Assembly (NCBI GenBank): GCA_045592125.1 | Contig: JAZNUE010000079.1 | Coordinates: 34,523-98,522, forward strand | From: HGM04593 sp045592125 | GTDB lineage: Bacteria > Bacteroidota > Bacteroidia > Bacteroidales > Bacteroidaceae | DNA length: 64,000 bases | Reading direction: 5' to 3' | Shown here: positions 51,963 through 59,868 of the stretch, one piece after another | Numbering within the stretch: position 1 is the stretch's first letter | Layout: the number at the start of each line of letters is the position of its first letter | The notes under the pieces: model-generated | What the model was told of the DNA's origin: nothing | What the model saw: the letters and a program-made list of their open reading frames with translations, nothing else | Databases searched by the model: none | Translations under genes and position numbers: made by a program

Positions 51963-52172
51963 CTACTCAACAACATCGCCTCTCTTGCACTGTCCCTCAT
52001 GGCACACCGTAGCGCCGGCAGCCATCTGCCTCTTCGCCTCGGCAATCCTGTCCATCACATCCTTACGCAACTCCTCGCCCTTCTTTGGGGCGAACATCAG
52101 TGCAATAGCACTGCCAACCAGCCCTCCGGCAATCATGCCGCCGGCAAAGGCCATCAGACCACACATTTTCAT
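51963..52172 (-). CDS. YtxH-domain protein
   Basis: A 69-residue protein with one glycine-rich hydrophobic segment (FAGGMIAGGLVGSAIALMFA) followed directly by PKKGEELRKDV, the YtxH signature. The C-terminus has an unusual CHEGQCKRGD pair of cysteines. In Firmicutes YtxH belongs to general stress operons; its molecular role is unclear. It is the first gene of a three-gene operon. Confidence 0.85.
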   Translation of the reverse strand: MKMCGLMAFAGGMIAGGLVGSAIALMFAPKKGEELRKDVMDRIAEAKRQMAAGATVCHEGQCKRGDVVE

Positions 52173-52263
52173 AAACTAGCTGAATTTAGGTTAAACAAAT
52201 ACAGAACACCTAAGGCAGCGGCAAAAAACAGGGCACTTTCTTGCTGTTTACTGCCAAAAGCAC

Positions 52264-52271
52264 TACCTTTG
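52264..52271 (+). promoter_or_regulatory. -7 box for the DUF3298 lipoprotein-rsmG-MBL operon (TACCTTTG)
   Basis: TACCTTTG fits TAnnTTTG exactly, with CTTG 20 bases upstream (52240-52243) as a near -33 box. The start codon is 32 bases downstream. Confidence 0.55.
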
Positions 52272-52302
52272 GTTCTCTGGTAATATAAATAACACACGAA
52301 AG

Positions 52303-53157
52303 ATGAAAAAGTGCGGATTACTATTCATTATAGCGCTGGCAGCAGCGCTTGCCTCATGCAACGGCAGCGGCAAGGAAACCAGCGGCAACGGCAAGGAAAG
52401 CAAGGAAAGCAGCGTCAGCAGCGAAGCGCCCGAGACTGCCGCTCTACTTGAGCAGCCTGCGGGAGTTCCAGTCAGCATAAGCGGCAAGATACCGCTTGAC
52501 AGCAACATGCAAGACTCGCCAGTCCTCGACTACAGCATGGAACTTGAGCCTATCGTGCTTGGCAACAGCGCAGCAACGGCAAAGGCCGTGAGCGCAATAT
52601 CCTATGCAATATCAGGGACAGAGCATGGCAGCCTGGACGAGGCATGCGACGCCCAGGTGCAGCGCCTGGCCGACGAGTTCCTGGAACTGCGCCCTGACTA
52701 TATTGACATAAGGGAGAACTACGAGGATGCCTTCTGGCCCAATCACAGCTACAGCGTAAAGGGTGCCTGCAAGAAGGGCTACAGGGGGTACGAGAACTAC
52801 ATCCTGAGCTATGAGGAGTACCAGGGCGGCGCACATGGCTACTACTACACGGCAGTGCACACGTTCGACCCGGCCGACGGGCATGAGGTCACTATGGACG
52901 ACATTATGAAGGAAGGATATGAGGAAGAGCTCCTGCAGGCCATAGCAGCGGGAATACTGCGCTATTGCAAGGCCAACGGCATTACAGAGCTGGACTGGCT
53001 GCAGCCCAACAGCAGCCAGCTGTTCGTTTCAAAGAACGCCGTGCTGGGCGACAGTAGCATAACATTCATATACAACCCCTACGAGATTGCCAGCTATGCT
53101 GCCGGCAGGATTGACGCCGAAGTCACATACGAAGAACTGAAACATATACTGAAATAA
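52303..53157 (+). CDS. DUF3298/RsiV-like lipoprotein
   Basis: A 284-residue lipoprotein (A16-L-A-S-C... with the lipidated Cys in LASCNGSG), a Ser/Gly/Lys-rich linker, a DUF4163-like segment and a C-terminal DUF3298 domain: EEYQGGAHGYYYTAVHTFDP, then GHEVTMDDIMKEGYEEELLQ. In Bacillus the same domain in RsiV binds lysozyme, but no sigma factor is encoded nearby, so that role should not be transferred. Its stop overlaps the rsmG start by one base (TAATG). Confidence 0.85.
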   Translation: MKKCGLLFIIALAAALASCNGSGKETSGNGKESKESSVSSEAPETAALLEQPAGVPVSISGKIPLDSNMQDSPVLDYSMELEPIVLGNSAATAKAVSAISYAISGTEHGSLDEACDAQVQRLADEFLELRPDYIDIRENYEDAFWPNHSYSVKGACKKGYRGYENYILSYEEYQGGAHGYYYTAVHTFDPADGHEVTMDDIMKEGYEEELLQAIAAGILRYCKANGITELDWLQPNSSQLFVSKNAVLGDSSITFIYNPYEIASYAAGRIDAEVTYEELKHILK

Positions 53158-53777
53158 TGGAGACCATACTCAAATACTTCCCAGGCCTGAGCGACAGGCA
53201 GAAGGAACAGTTTACTGCGCTATACGGCCTCTACAGCGACTGGAACAGCAAAATAAACGTAATATCGCGTAAGGACATAGGGAACCTTTACCTGCACCAT
53301 GTGCTGCACTCGCTTGCCATTGCAAAGTACATAACATTCAGGCCCGGGACAACTGTCATGGACTTGGGCTGCGGCGGCGGTTTCCCGGGAATACCGCTTG
53401 CCATAATGTTCCCCGAGGTGCAGTTCCACCTTGTAGACAGCATTGGCAAGAAGGTGCGCGTTGCAGGTGAGATTGCAGCGGCCATTGGGCTCACTAACGT
53501 GCGCACAAGCCACTGCCGCGCCGAAGAGATAAAGGAGAAGTACTCATTCGTGGTGAGCCGCGCGGTAATGCAGCTGCCCGACCTGGTAAAAATCTGCCGC
53601 AAGAATATCTCCAAAGAGCAGTCCAACGCGCTCCCCAACGGCATAATATGCCTTAAGGGCGGCGACATGAGCGCCGAGACACAGGCATTCAGGAACTGCC
53701 GCGAGATTATCGACGTCAGCAGCTATTTTAGCGAAGAATACTTCAAGGACAAGAAAGTAGTTTACGTTCAGATATAG
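53157..53777 (+). CDS. rsmG: 16S rRNA (guanine-527-N7)-methyltransferase
   Basis: A 206-residue SAM-dependent methyltransferase modifying G527 of 16S rRNA. The SAM-binding motif I reads VMDLGCGGGFPGIPLAI, with the RsmG-specific NVISRKD and HHVLHSLAIAKYI segments upstream. FVVSRAVMQL follows as the motif before the catalytic face. Length matches the family. It is translationally coupled to the lipoprotein gene and followed by the hydrolase gene after six bases. Confidence 0.96.
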   Translation: METILKYFPGLSDRQKEQFTALYGLYSDWNSKINVISRKDIGNLYLHHVLHSLAIAKYITFRPGTTVMDLGCGGGFPGIPLAIMFPEVQFHLVDSIGKKVRVAGEIAAAIGLTNVRTSHCRAEEIKEKYSFVVSRAVMQLPDLVKICRKNISKEQSNALPNGIICLKGGDMSAETQAFRNCREIIDVSSYFSEEYFKDKKVVYVQI

Positions 53778-53783
53778 CAGGAG

Positions 53784-54422
53784 ATGGAACTCAGGACATT
53801 TGTAGTAAACCCCATACAGGTAAACTGCTACCTTCTATGGGACGAGAGCAAGGAGGCGGTGCTCATTGACTGCGGGGCATGGTTCCCCAAGGAGAGAGAA
53901 GAGATAAAGGAGTTCATCACCGCCAACGGGCTCTCGCTGAAGCACTACCTTAACACGCACCTGCACTTTGACCATGTGTTCGGCAACGCGTTCGTTGAAG
54001 AGACATTCGGGATAAAGGCCGAGGCCAATGACGCCGACTGGCCATGGGCCGAGGGCATAAAGGAGAGAGTCGCAAGGTTCGGCATACGGTACGATGAGGA
54101 GGTCCCTGCACTGGGACGCGTGCTTAACGACGGCGACGAAATCACTTTCGGCACAAGCCGCATTGCAGCCATTGCCGTACCCGGGCACTCGCCTGGCAGC
54201 CTCTGCTACCACTTGCCCGAGGAGAAGATTCTCTTTAGCGGCGACACGCTTTTCCACGGCAGCATAGGACGCACCGATTTCCCCGACAGCAACCACACCC
54301 TGTTCATCGCCAGCATACGGGAAAGGCTGCTCACCCTGCCCGAAGAGACAACCGTATACCCTGGGCATGACAGGCACACGACAATAGGATTCGAGAAGGC
54401 GTATAATATGTTCCTGAAATAA
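53784..54422 (+). CDS. metallo-beta-lactamase-fold hydrolase (glyoxalase II-like)
   Basis: A 212-residue hydrolase with the zinc motif T-H-L-H-F-D-H (in NTHLHFDHVFGN), then GHSPGSLCYHL for the third histidine, FSGDTLFHGSIGRTDF for the bridging aspartate, and YPGHDRHTTIG at the C-terminus. The pattern is that of the YcbL/glyoxalase II-like branch, active on thioesters in some members. The substrate is not shown. It is the last gene of the operon and is followed by a tandem repeat array. Confidence 0.92.
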   Translation: MELRTFVVNPIQVNCYLLWDESKEAVLIDCGAWFPKEREEIKEFITANGLSLKHYLNTHLHFDHVFGNAFVEETFGIKAEANDADWPWAEGIKERVARFGIRYDEEVPALGRVLNDGDEITFGTSRIAAIAVPGHSPGSLCYHLPEEKILFSGDTLFHGSIGRTDFPDSNHTLFIASIRERLLTLPEETTVYPGHDRHTTIGFEKAYNMFLK

Positions 54423-54424
54423 GT

Positions 54425-54643
54425 TGCTGCCCCGCACGCCTTGTCATCATGAGCGAAAGCGAAGATCTATGCTGCCCCGCACGCCTTGTCATCTTGAGCG
54501 AAAGCGAAAGATCTGTGCTTCACCCGCACGCCTTGTCATCTTGAGCGAAAGCGAAAGATCTATGCTGCCCCGCACGCCTTGTCATCTTGAGCACAAGCGA
54601 AAGATCTATGCTGCCCCGCACGCCTTGTCATCTTGAGCATGAG
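54425..54643. repeat. tandem array of ~46-base units, 4.7 copies
   Basis: Units start at about 54425, 54471, 54517, 54564 and 54610, each beginning GCTGCCCCGCACGCC (one GCTTCACCCGCACGCC) and continuing TTGTCATCTTGAGCGAAAGC and AAAGATCTAT. There are no spacers, so it is not a CRISPR. The TGTCATCTTGAGCGAAAGC core is a relative of the single-copy repeat at 56598. The array lies between convergent genes. Confidence 0.9.
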
Positions 54644-54679
54644 CCTTCACCTTTCACTTTTCCGTTTTCACTTCCCTGC

Positions 54680-56500
54680 TCACTCAGCCACTACCTGCAT
54701 CTGGCAGTTCTTGCAGTCGAAGAGAAGACGGAAGCGCTTTCCGTCGCCCGAGACCAAGTAGAAAGGTTCCTTGTACTGGTGCCTTGCACCGCTCTTTGTG
54801 CACCACCCCATACTGAACTTTATGCAGTGCTTGCAGAACATGACTGTTGCGCCAGCAACCGGTGCCTTCTCGAACGCAGGGGCTATGCTCTCAACCCCAT
54901 GGGCCCTGTAGAAGGCCGCAGCATAGCCGTTGGCGACATTGCCCTTGTAGTCGAGCGCTGCTGCAACGAACGGAACGCTGCACTCCTTAAGGCGCATATC
55001 CTCACGCCCGTAATGTATACGGTGTACCCTGAGCAGCTCATCGCACAGTGTCCTGCGCATATCGGAAAGCAAGGAAGAGGGAACAAACCACTCTTTTTCA
55101 AGCTTAACATCAACCGCTGAGGCCTCAAAGGGAGTATTCCCCCATTTGCCCAGCTGCCTGACAATATTCTCGCGCTGCGGCGAGCGTGCCTCCTGCTTGC
55201 CGAAGGTGGCCGACACGGAACATTCAACACCGCTCTCGTCCTTTCCGCAAAGCACAAACCCCTCCTTATTCTCCTTGAAAAGCAGCTCAAGGGAGAGGCG
55301 GCGCTGCACATCGGGACGCGACAACTGGCGCTCGAAATCGCAGTCATAGTTGCGGTAGAGCACGTCACCGCTCTCTACTGGCGGCATTGACTGCGGGAAT
55401 ATGCGGTTGCCCTCTACCCTGTTTATATGGAAGCCACGCAGGCGGCCGTCGGCCGAAACAAAGCATGCGCCGTCGCCATTGCTGAAGTCTTTGCCGGTGA
55501 ATGTAAAGAAATTGCGCGATACAAACTTAACACGCCCCATATATTCGCCCTTTGACTTCGGTGTCTCAAAGGATGTTATCCCCTCCTTCCCATTCTTGAG
55601 GAGATAGTCGGTAAAACCACGGTTAAAGCTCTTCTCGGGCGAAGGCGTGAACTGTGGCGCGCACTTGCCGAATGATGAGCGTGAATACTCCTTGCGGCGC
55701 GCAAAGATTTCATCAAGGACGCTCCGGTAATATGCCGTTATGTTCTTTACATAGGATATATCCTTTAGACGGCCCTCAATCTTCAGCGATGTGACACCTG
55801 CGTCGAGCATTTCCTCAAGCATTGCGCTGCGGTTCATGTCCTTGAGCGAGAGAAGGTGCTTGCCGCGGGCAGCCACAGTGCCTTCTGAATCAACCATATC
55901 GAACGGCAGGCGGCAGAACTGCGCGCACTCGCCACGGTTGGCGCTGCGCCCGAAACAGTGCTGCGACGCGTAGCACTGGCCGCTGTAGCTCACACACAGG
56001 GCACCATGCACAAAGACCTCGAGCTCTGTTTCTGGAACAGCATGGTGTATCTCAGCTATTTGGGACAATGAGAGCTCGCGTGCAAGGACAATGCGCGGGA
56101 AACCAATGCCGGCAAGGAACCTGGCCTTTTCGGGGGTGCGGTTATCCATCTGCGTGCTTGCATGCAGAGGAATGGGCGGTATGTTCATCCTTGCAATACC
56201 CATATCCTGCACAATAAGCGCATCAACACCAATATCATACAGCTGCGCGACAAGCCTTTCGACATGGGGCACCTCCTCGTCATATATGATTGTATTGAGC
56301 GTTACATATACCTTGACGCCATAAATGTGGGCATACTCAACCAGGCGGGCAATATCCTCTAGCGAATTCCCTGCTGCCTGGCGCGCACCGAACTGAGCGG
56401 CGCCAATGTACACCGCGTCGGCGCCATGGTTTATGGCAGCAATGCCTGTCTCGAGGTTCTTTGCAGGAGCAAGCAGCTCTATCTTGCGTTGTTGTGACAT
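54680..56500 (-). CDS. U32-family peptidase-like protein (RlhA type, 23S rRNA C2501 hydroxylation)
   Basis: A 606-residue protein from the ATG at 56500, giving MSQQRKIELLAPAKNLETG as in family members; the frame opens at 56542. The U32 signature is EVFVHGALCVSYSGQCYASQ, followed by C-x-G-R-S-A-N-R-G-E-C-A-Q-F-C. C-terminal cysteines (MFCKHCIKF and DCKNCQMQV) add to a probable iron-sulfur site. E. coli RlhA (YdcP) of this family makes 5-hydroxycytidine in 23S rRNA. The neighbouring genes are also RNA-modification genes. The name peptidase is historical and probably misleading here. Confidence 0.9.
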   Translation of the reverse strand: MSQQRKIELLAPAKNLETGIAAINHGADAVYIGAAQFGARQAAGNSLEDIARLVEYAHIYGVKVYVTLNTIIYDEEVPHVERLVAQLYDIGVDALIVQDMGIARMNIPPIPLHASTQMDNRTPEKARFLAGIGFPRIVLARELSLSQIAEIHHAVPETELEVFVHGALCVSYSGQCYASQHCFGRSANRGECAQFCRLPFDMVDSEGTVAARGKHLLSLKDMNRSAMLEEMLDAGVTSLKIEGRLKDISYVKNITAYYRSVLDEIFARRKEYSRSSFGKCAPQFTPSPEKSFNRGFTDYLLKNGKEGITSFETPKSKGEYMGRVKFVSRNFFTFTGKDFSNGDGACFVSADGRLRGFHINRVEGNRIFPQSMPPVESGDVLYRNYDCDFERQLSRPDVQRRLSLELLFKENKEGFVLCGKDESGVECSVSATFGKQEARSPQRENIVRQLGKWGNTPFEASAVDVKLEKEWFVPSSLLSDMRRTLCDELLRVHRIHYGREDMRLKECSVPFVAAALDYKGNVANGYAAAFYRAHGVESIAPAFEKAPVAGATVMFCKHCIKFSMGWCTKSGARHQYKEPFYLVSGDGKRFRLLFDCKNCQMQVVAE

Positions 56501-56597
56501 AATAAGGAGGTTTATCAGTATATTATTCAGTTCTTTATGCATGGCCTAGCCTAGAGATTCCTCACATGCGAAGCTGTGGGAGCTCAAAACAAGCGTA

Positions 56598-56628
56598 CTT
56601 GTCATTCTGAGCGAAGCGAAGAATCTCA
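56598..56628. repeat. single-copy member of the GTCATTCTGAGCGAAG repeat family
   Basis: This 31-base segment, core TCATTCTGAGCGAAGCGAAG, is the best-preserved member of the family seen also at 13549-13577 (inverted), 29488-29510 and in the 54425 array. It lies in the spacer between the U32 gene and the peptidoglycan-binding protein gene. Confidence 0.8.
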
Positions 56629-56707
56629 ATGCAATTGGCCGCGGCCTTGAGCAAAACGCGCCACGCGGACGGCCTTGGGCCGATTTCTATAACACTATAC
56701 TCATATA

Positions 56708-57250
56708 TTATTTTCTCTTGCGCAGGGCCTTTATGAGCGTAGGGCCTATTATGCCGTCGTCGTGCATGCCGTTGAGGCGCTGGAAACGCCTTACCGACCT
56801 GTAGAGCTCGCCGTCATATAGCACATCACCGTTTTTAAGATAGATGACACTGTCCTCGTCCATGTAAATCTTGTTTACCAGTATACGGGCAACTGCCCTG
56901 ACATCGGCACCGCTGTCGCCGCGCATTATTATGCGGTCGCCAAGACGGTAGGGCCCGTCCTGGTACTCCACGGAATCAATCTTCTGTTCTCGGGACCTGG
57001 ACTGTTTCTTGACTGTGCCTGCAGAGGGCTTGTCCTTTTTCTTGGCAGCAGCGGCACTCTTTACCTTTTTCTTTGACTTGGGCCCGAGCTTGCTCTTCCT
57101 TATCTGCAAGGAATCGCTCTTTACCTTGCGGTAGCTCACAGCGGCGGCCTCTTCACTCTCTTCGCCGGGAATGAACTGGGCTGCTGCACATTGCGGGGCA
57201 ATGAGAGACAGCAGGAAAAGGGGTACCAGAACAAGAAGCCTACTTGCCAT
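56708..57250 (-). CDS. exported peptidoglycan-binding-domain protein
   Basis: A 180-residue protein from the ATG at 57250, which gives a signal peptide (MASRLLVLVPLFLLSLIAPQ). A very basic Lys/Ala/Ser linker (about 45-90) is followed by a C-terminal PG_binding_1-like domain: DRIIMRGDSGADVRAVARIL, then ELYRSVRRFQRLNGMHDDGI and GPTLIKALRKRK. The domain has an unusual insert (NKIYMDEDSVIYLKNGDVLY) before the last helix. There is no catalytic domain. The start overlaps the end of the RluA-family gene by eleven bases. Confidence 0.8.
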   Translation of the reverse strand: MASRLLVLVPLFLLSLIAPQCAAAQFIPGEESEEAAAVSYRKVKSDSLQIRKSKLGPKSKKKVKSAAAAKKKDKPSAGTVKKQSRSREQKIDSVEYQDGPYRLGDRIIMRGDSGADVRAVARILVNKIYMDEDSVIYLKNGDVLYDGELYRSVRRFQRLNGMHDDGIIGPTLIKALRKRK

Positions 57251-58127
57251 TAAGGAGCTTTTCAAAAAGTGCAGGGACTGGAGTCTCAAAACGCATATGC
57301 TTTCCTGTCACAGGATGGGTGAAGCAGAGCAGGTAGGCGTGAAGGCCGAGACGGCGTATAGGGTCGCCAGTGGCGCCATACTTGTGGTCACCTACAACGG
57401 GGTGTCCAAGGTCGGCCATGTGCACGCGAATCTGGTTCTTACGGCCTGTCTCCAGTTCACATTCTACCAGCGAATAGCCATTCGACGATTCAAGGACTTC
57501 ATAATGTGTCACAGCAAATTTGCCACCATTATCAACTGGACTTGAATGTGTTATAAACCTTTTATCCTCGGTGAGCCATGACTGGATTCTGCCACGGCCG
57601 CTCTCAAGCTCGCCTTCAACAATAGCGACATACCGGCGGTCGCTCACAAGCTGCTGCCAGCCGTCAACAAGGGACTGCTGGGTCTGGATATCCTTTGCAT
57701 ATACCATAAGGCCCGATGTGTCACGGTCGAGACGGTGCACAAGGTGGGAGGTATTGCGCCCGCCTCCTTTCTCAAGGTAACGGTTCAGCACTGTCTGTAC
57801 AGTCTGCTGGCGCGTATTGTTGCTCATGGAGAGCAAACCGGGGCGCTTGTCAATCACTAGCAGGTACGGGTCCTCGTACACAATATCAAGGTCGTTGCTA
57901 TGGAACGCCATCTTACGCTTAGAGCGGTCGAGCTGCACCACCTGGCCTGCCTTGAGGGCAGCAAGCGGATGAGTGGTAATTGCGTTATCTACAATGACTA
58001 CCCTATTGCTGATTAATGCTTTTGCGCGGTTACGGCTGATACCATGCAGCTTCTCCATTATAAAATCTATGAGCACCGCGTCCTGGGCGACACGGAATGT
58101 AAGGAGTGTCTTTATATTCTTTTTCAT
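57240..58127 (-). CDS. RluA-family pseudouridine synthase
   Basis: A 295-residue RNA-modifying enzyme. An N-terminal S4-like RNA-binding domain (about 15-75, RNRAKALISNRVVIVDN) precedes the catalytic domain with H131-R-L-D-R-D-T-S-G139, in which D134 is the catalytic aspartate. The C-terminal ETGRKNQIRVHMADLGHPVVGD motif, read in parts, is also present. It is the RluD/RluC-like branch acting on rRNA or tRNA; the exact uridine cannot be told. It lies 17 bases after the RlmD-type gene. Confidence 0.94.
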   Translation of the reverse strand: MKKNIKTLLTFRVAQDAVLIDFIMEKLHGISRNRAKALISNRVVIVDNAITTHPLAALKAGQVVQLDRSKRKMAFHSNDLDIVYEDPYLLVIDKRPGLLSMSNNTRQQTVQTVLNRYLEKGGGRNTSHLVHRLDRDTSGLMVYAKDIQTQQSLVDGWQQLVSDRRYVAIVEGELESGRGRIQSWLTEDKRFITHSSPVDNGGKFAVTHYEVLESSNGYSLVECELETGRKNQIRVHMADLGHPVVGDHKYGATGDPIRRLGLHAYLLCFTHPVTGKHMRFETPVPALFEKLLNGK

Positions 58128-58144
58128 ATTACCCTGGTTTTAAA

Positions 58145-59572
58145 TCATTTGCCATCCCTGCGCTCAAGCAGTACAACATTCTCGACATGATGGGTGTGAG
58201 GGAACATGTCGACCGGCTGCACCGCAGTCACCTTGTAGCCGCCATCGAGCAGCTGCAGGTCTCGGGCCTGGGTAGCAGGGTTGCAGCTCACGTAGACAAT
58301 CCTCTTGGGAGCTGCAAAAAGGATGGTAGAAATTACATCCTCATGCATTCCGGCACGTGGAGGGTCGGTAATTATCACATCGGGGCGGCCATGCTCGTCT
58401 ATAAAGTCACGGGTGAGGATATCCTTCATGTCGCCTGCAAAGAACGTCAGGTTATCGAAACCGTTCAGCCCTGCATTCACACGGGCGTCGATTATGGCGT
58501 CTTCGACATACTCCACTCCAACAACCTTCTTCGCCTTGGCAGCGACAAAATTTGCAATAGTCCCGGTTCCGGTATACAGGTCATAGACAACCTCCTCGCC
58601 TGTGAGCGCAGCGAACTCGCGCGCGACCTTGTAAAGATTATATGCCTGGGCGCTGTTTGTCTGGTAGAATGACTTAGGGCCAACCTTGAAACGCAGGCCT
58701 TCCATCTCCTCATATATCACATCGGTGCCCTTGTACGTGACTACCTCAAGATCGCCGAACGTGTCGTTGCACTTGTTGTTTATCACATAGAGAAGCGACG
58801 TGACTTCGGGGAACTCAGACGCCACGTATTGTAAGACTTTTTCAAAAGCGGCCATATCGCCGTCACGCTCCACCCTCGCCTGAAGGAGCAGCATGACCTC
58901 GCCTGTTGTAGAGACGCGAAGCATCATCCCGCGCAGCACGCCCGAGTGCGAGCGCAGGTTGTAGAAAGGAATGCCCTCCCTGTTGGCAAAATCGCGTATA
59001 CCGTTGCGCAGGCGGTTGTTCAGGCCGCCCATAAGCGCGCACTCCTGTATATTGAGCACCTTGTCGAACGCACCGGGAATGTGGAAACCGAGCGCGTTCA
59101 TGTTATCATACTGCACGTTCTGCGAGACCTCGTCCCATGTGAGCCAGCGCTTGTCGCTGAAGGTGAACTCCAGCTTGTTGCGGTACTCGCGCGTACACTC
59201 CGAACCGAGAATGGGCATAACTGGCGGCAGCTCCACCTTGCCAATGCGTGTGAGCGCATCGACAACCTGCTGCTGCTTGTACTTGAGCTGGTGCTCATAG
59301 GCCAGGCACTGCCACTTGCAGCCGCCGCAAACGCCATAATGCTTGCAGAACGGCTCGCTGCGCTCTGCGGAATACTCATGGAACCTGACAGCCTCGGCCT
59401 CGGCATAGCTATGCTTCTTGCGCCTCACCTGCAGGTCTACCACATCACCTGGCACCACAAAGGGCACAAAGACGACAAGGTCATCCACCCGCGCCAGCGC
59501 CTTTCCCTCGGCCGCTACTCCTGTTATCCTAATCCTCTCAAGCAAAGGAAACTCTTTCTTTTTTCTTGCCAT
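58145..59572 (-). CDS. rlmD: 23S rRNA (uracil-5-)-methyltransferase, RlmD/RumA type
   Basis: A 475-residue enzyme. An N-terminal TRAM domain (about 10-70) is followed by the iron-sulfur cysteines in CKHYGVCGGCKWQC. The SAM-dependent methyltransferase domain has YDLYTGTGTIANFVA as motif I, ITDPPRAGMHEDV, and the catalytic nucleophile C430 in YVSCNPATQARDL. TrmA-like paralogues lack the TRAM and cluster parts, so RlmD/RlmCD type is favoured. The target uridine is not certain. It is the first gene of a run with the RluA-family and peptidoglycan-binding genes. Confidence 0.92.
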   Translation of the reverse strand: MARKKKEFPLLERIRITGVAAEGKALARVDDLVVFVPFVVPGDVVDLQVRRKKHSYAEAEAVRFHEYSAERSEPFCKHYGVCGGCKWQCLAYEHQLKYKQQQVVDALTRIGKVELPPVMPILGSECTREYRNKLEFTFSDKRWLTWDEVSQNVQYDNMNALGFHIPGAFDKVLNIQECALMGGLNNRLRNGIRDFANREGIPFYNLRSHSGVLRGMMLRVSTTGEVMLLLQARVERDGDMAAFEKVLQYVASEFPEVTSLLYVINNKCNDTFGDLEVVTYKGTDVIYEEMEGLRFKVGPKSFYQTNSAQAYNLYKVAREFAALTGEEVVYDLYTGTGTIANFVAAKAKKVVGVEYVEDAIIDARVNAGLNGFDNLTFFAGDMKDILTRDFIDEHGRPDVIITDPPRAGMHEDVISTILFAAPKRIVYVSCNPATQARDLQLLDGGYKVTAVQPVDMFPHTHHVENVVLLERRDGK

Positions 59573-59587
59573 ATATTTCCTGTTTTC

Positions 59588-59638
59588 TTTTCACCTTTCA
59601 CCTTTCCGTTTTCACTTTTCACTTTTCACTTTTCACTT
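59588..59638. repeat. TTTCACTTTTCACC-type simple repeats
   Basis: Seven or so imperfect copies of a 7-10 base unit (TTTCACC, TTTTCAC, CTTTCCG) lie in the spacer upstream of rlmD. A 22-base part is shared exactly, in reverse complement, with the GH20 coding region at 48041-48062; a variant follows the 54425 array. Confidence 0.75.
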
Positions 59639-59767
59639 ACCCGCTCTATTAGACGCGAAGATACGCCGAAAATCCCGATATTTCACACTTTTACCCAGTG
59701 AAGTTATTTTTTTCTAATATTCGCGAGATATTTTTGTGCTAAGATTTCGGTTTACAAACATTTTTGT

Positions 59768-59775
59768 TATATTTG
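59768..59775 (+). promoter_or_regulatory. -7 box for ppdK (TATATTTG)
   Basis: TATATTTG fits TAnnTTTG exactly, 93 bases before the start codon, in a very AT-rich stretch. The 90-base leader has no obvious hairpin. Confidence 0.5.
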
Positions 59776-59868
59776 CAAATTAGTTGGACAGCCTAAAGAA
59801 AGGTGCCCGGCTACAGAGACTGTTAAAACAATTTTTTATTTATCAACAAACAATAAACTCAAGAATTT

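Noticed and set aside
52303..53157. RsiV-type anti-sigma lysozyme sensor
   Set aside because: The DUF3298 domain is present, but there is no sigma factor gene and no cytoplasmic anti-sigma part; the protein is a lipoprotein.
54425..54643. Possible CRISPR array
   Set aside because: The units are contiguous 46-mers with no variable spacers and no cas genes nearby; this is a tandem repeat.
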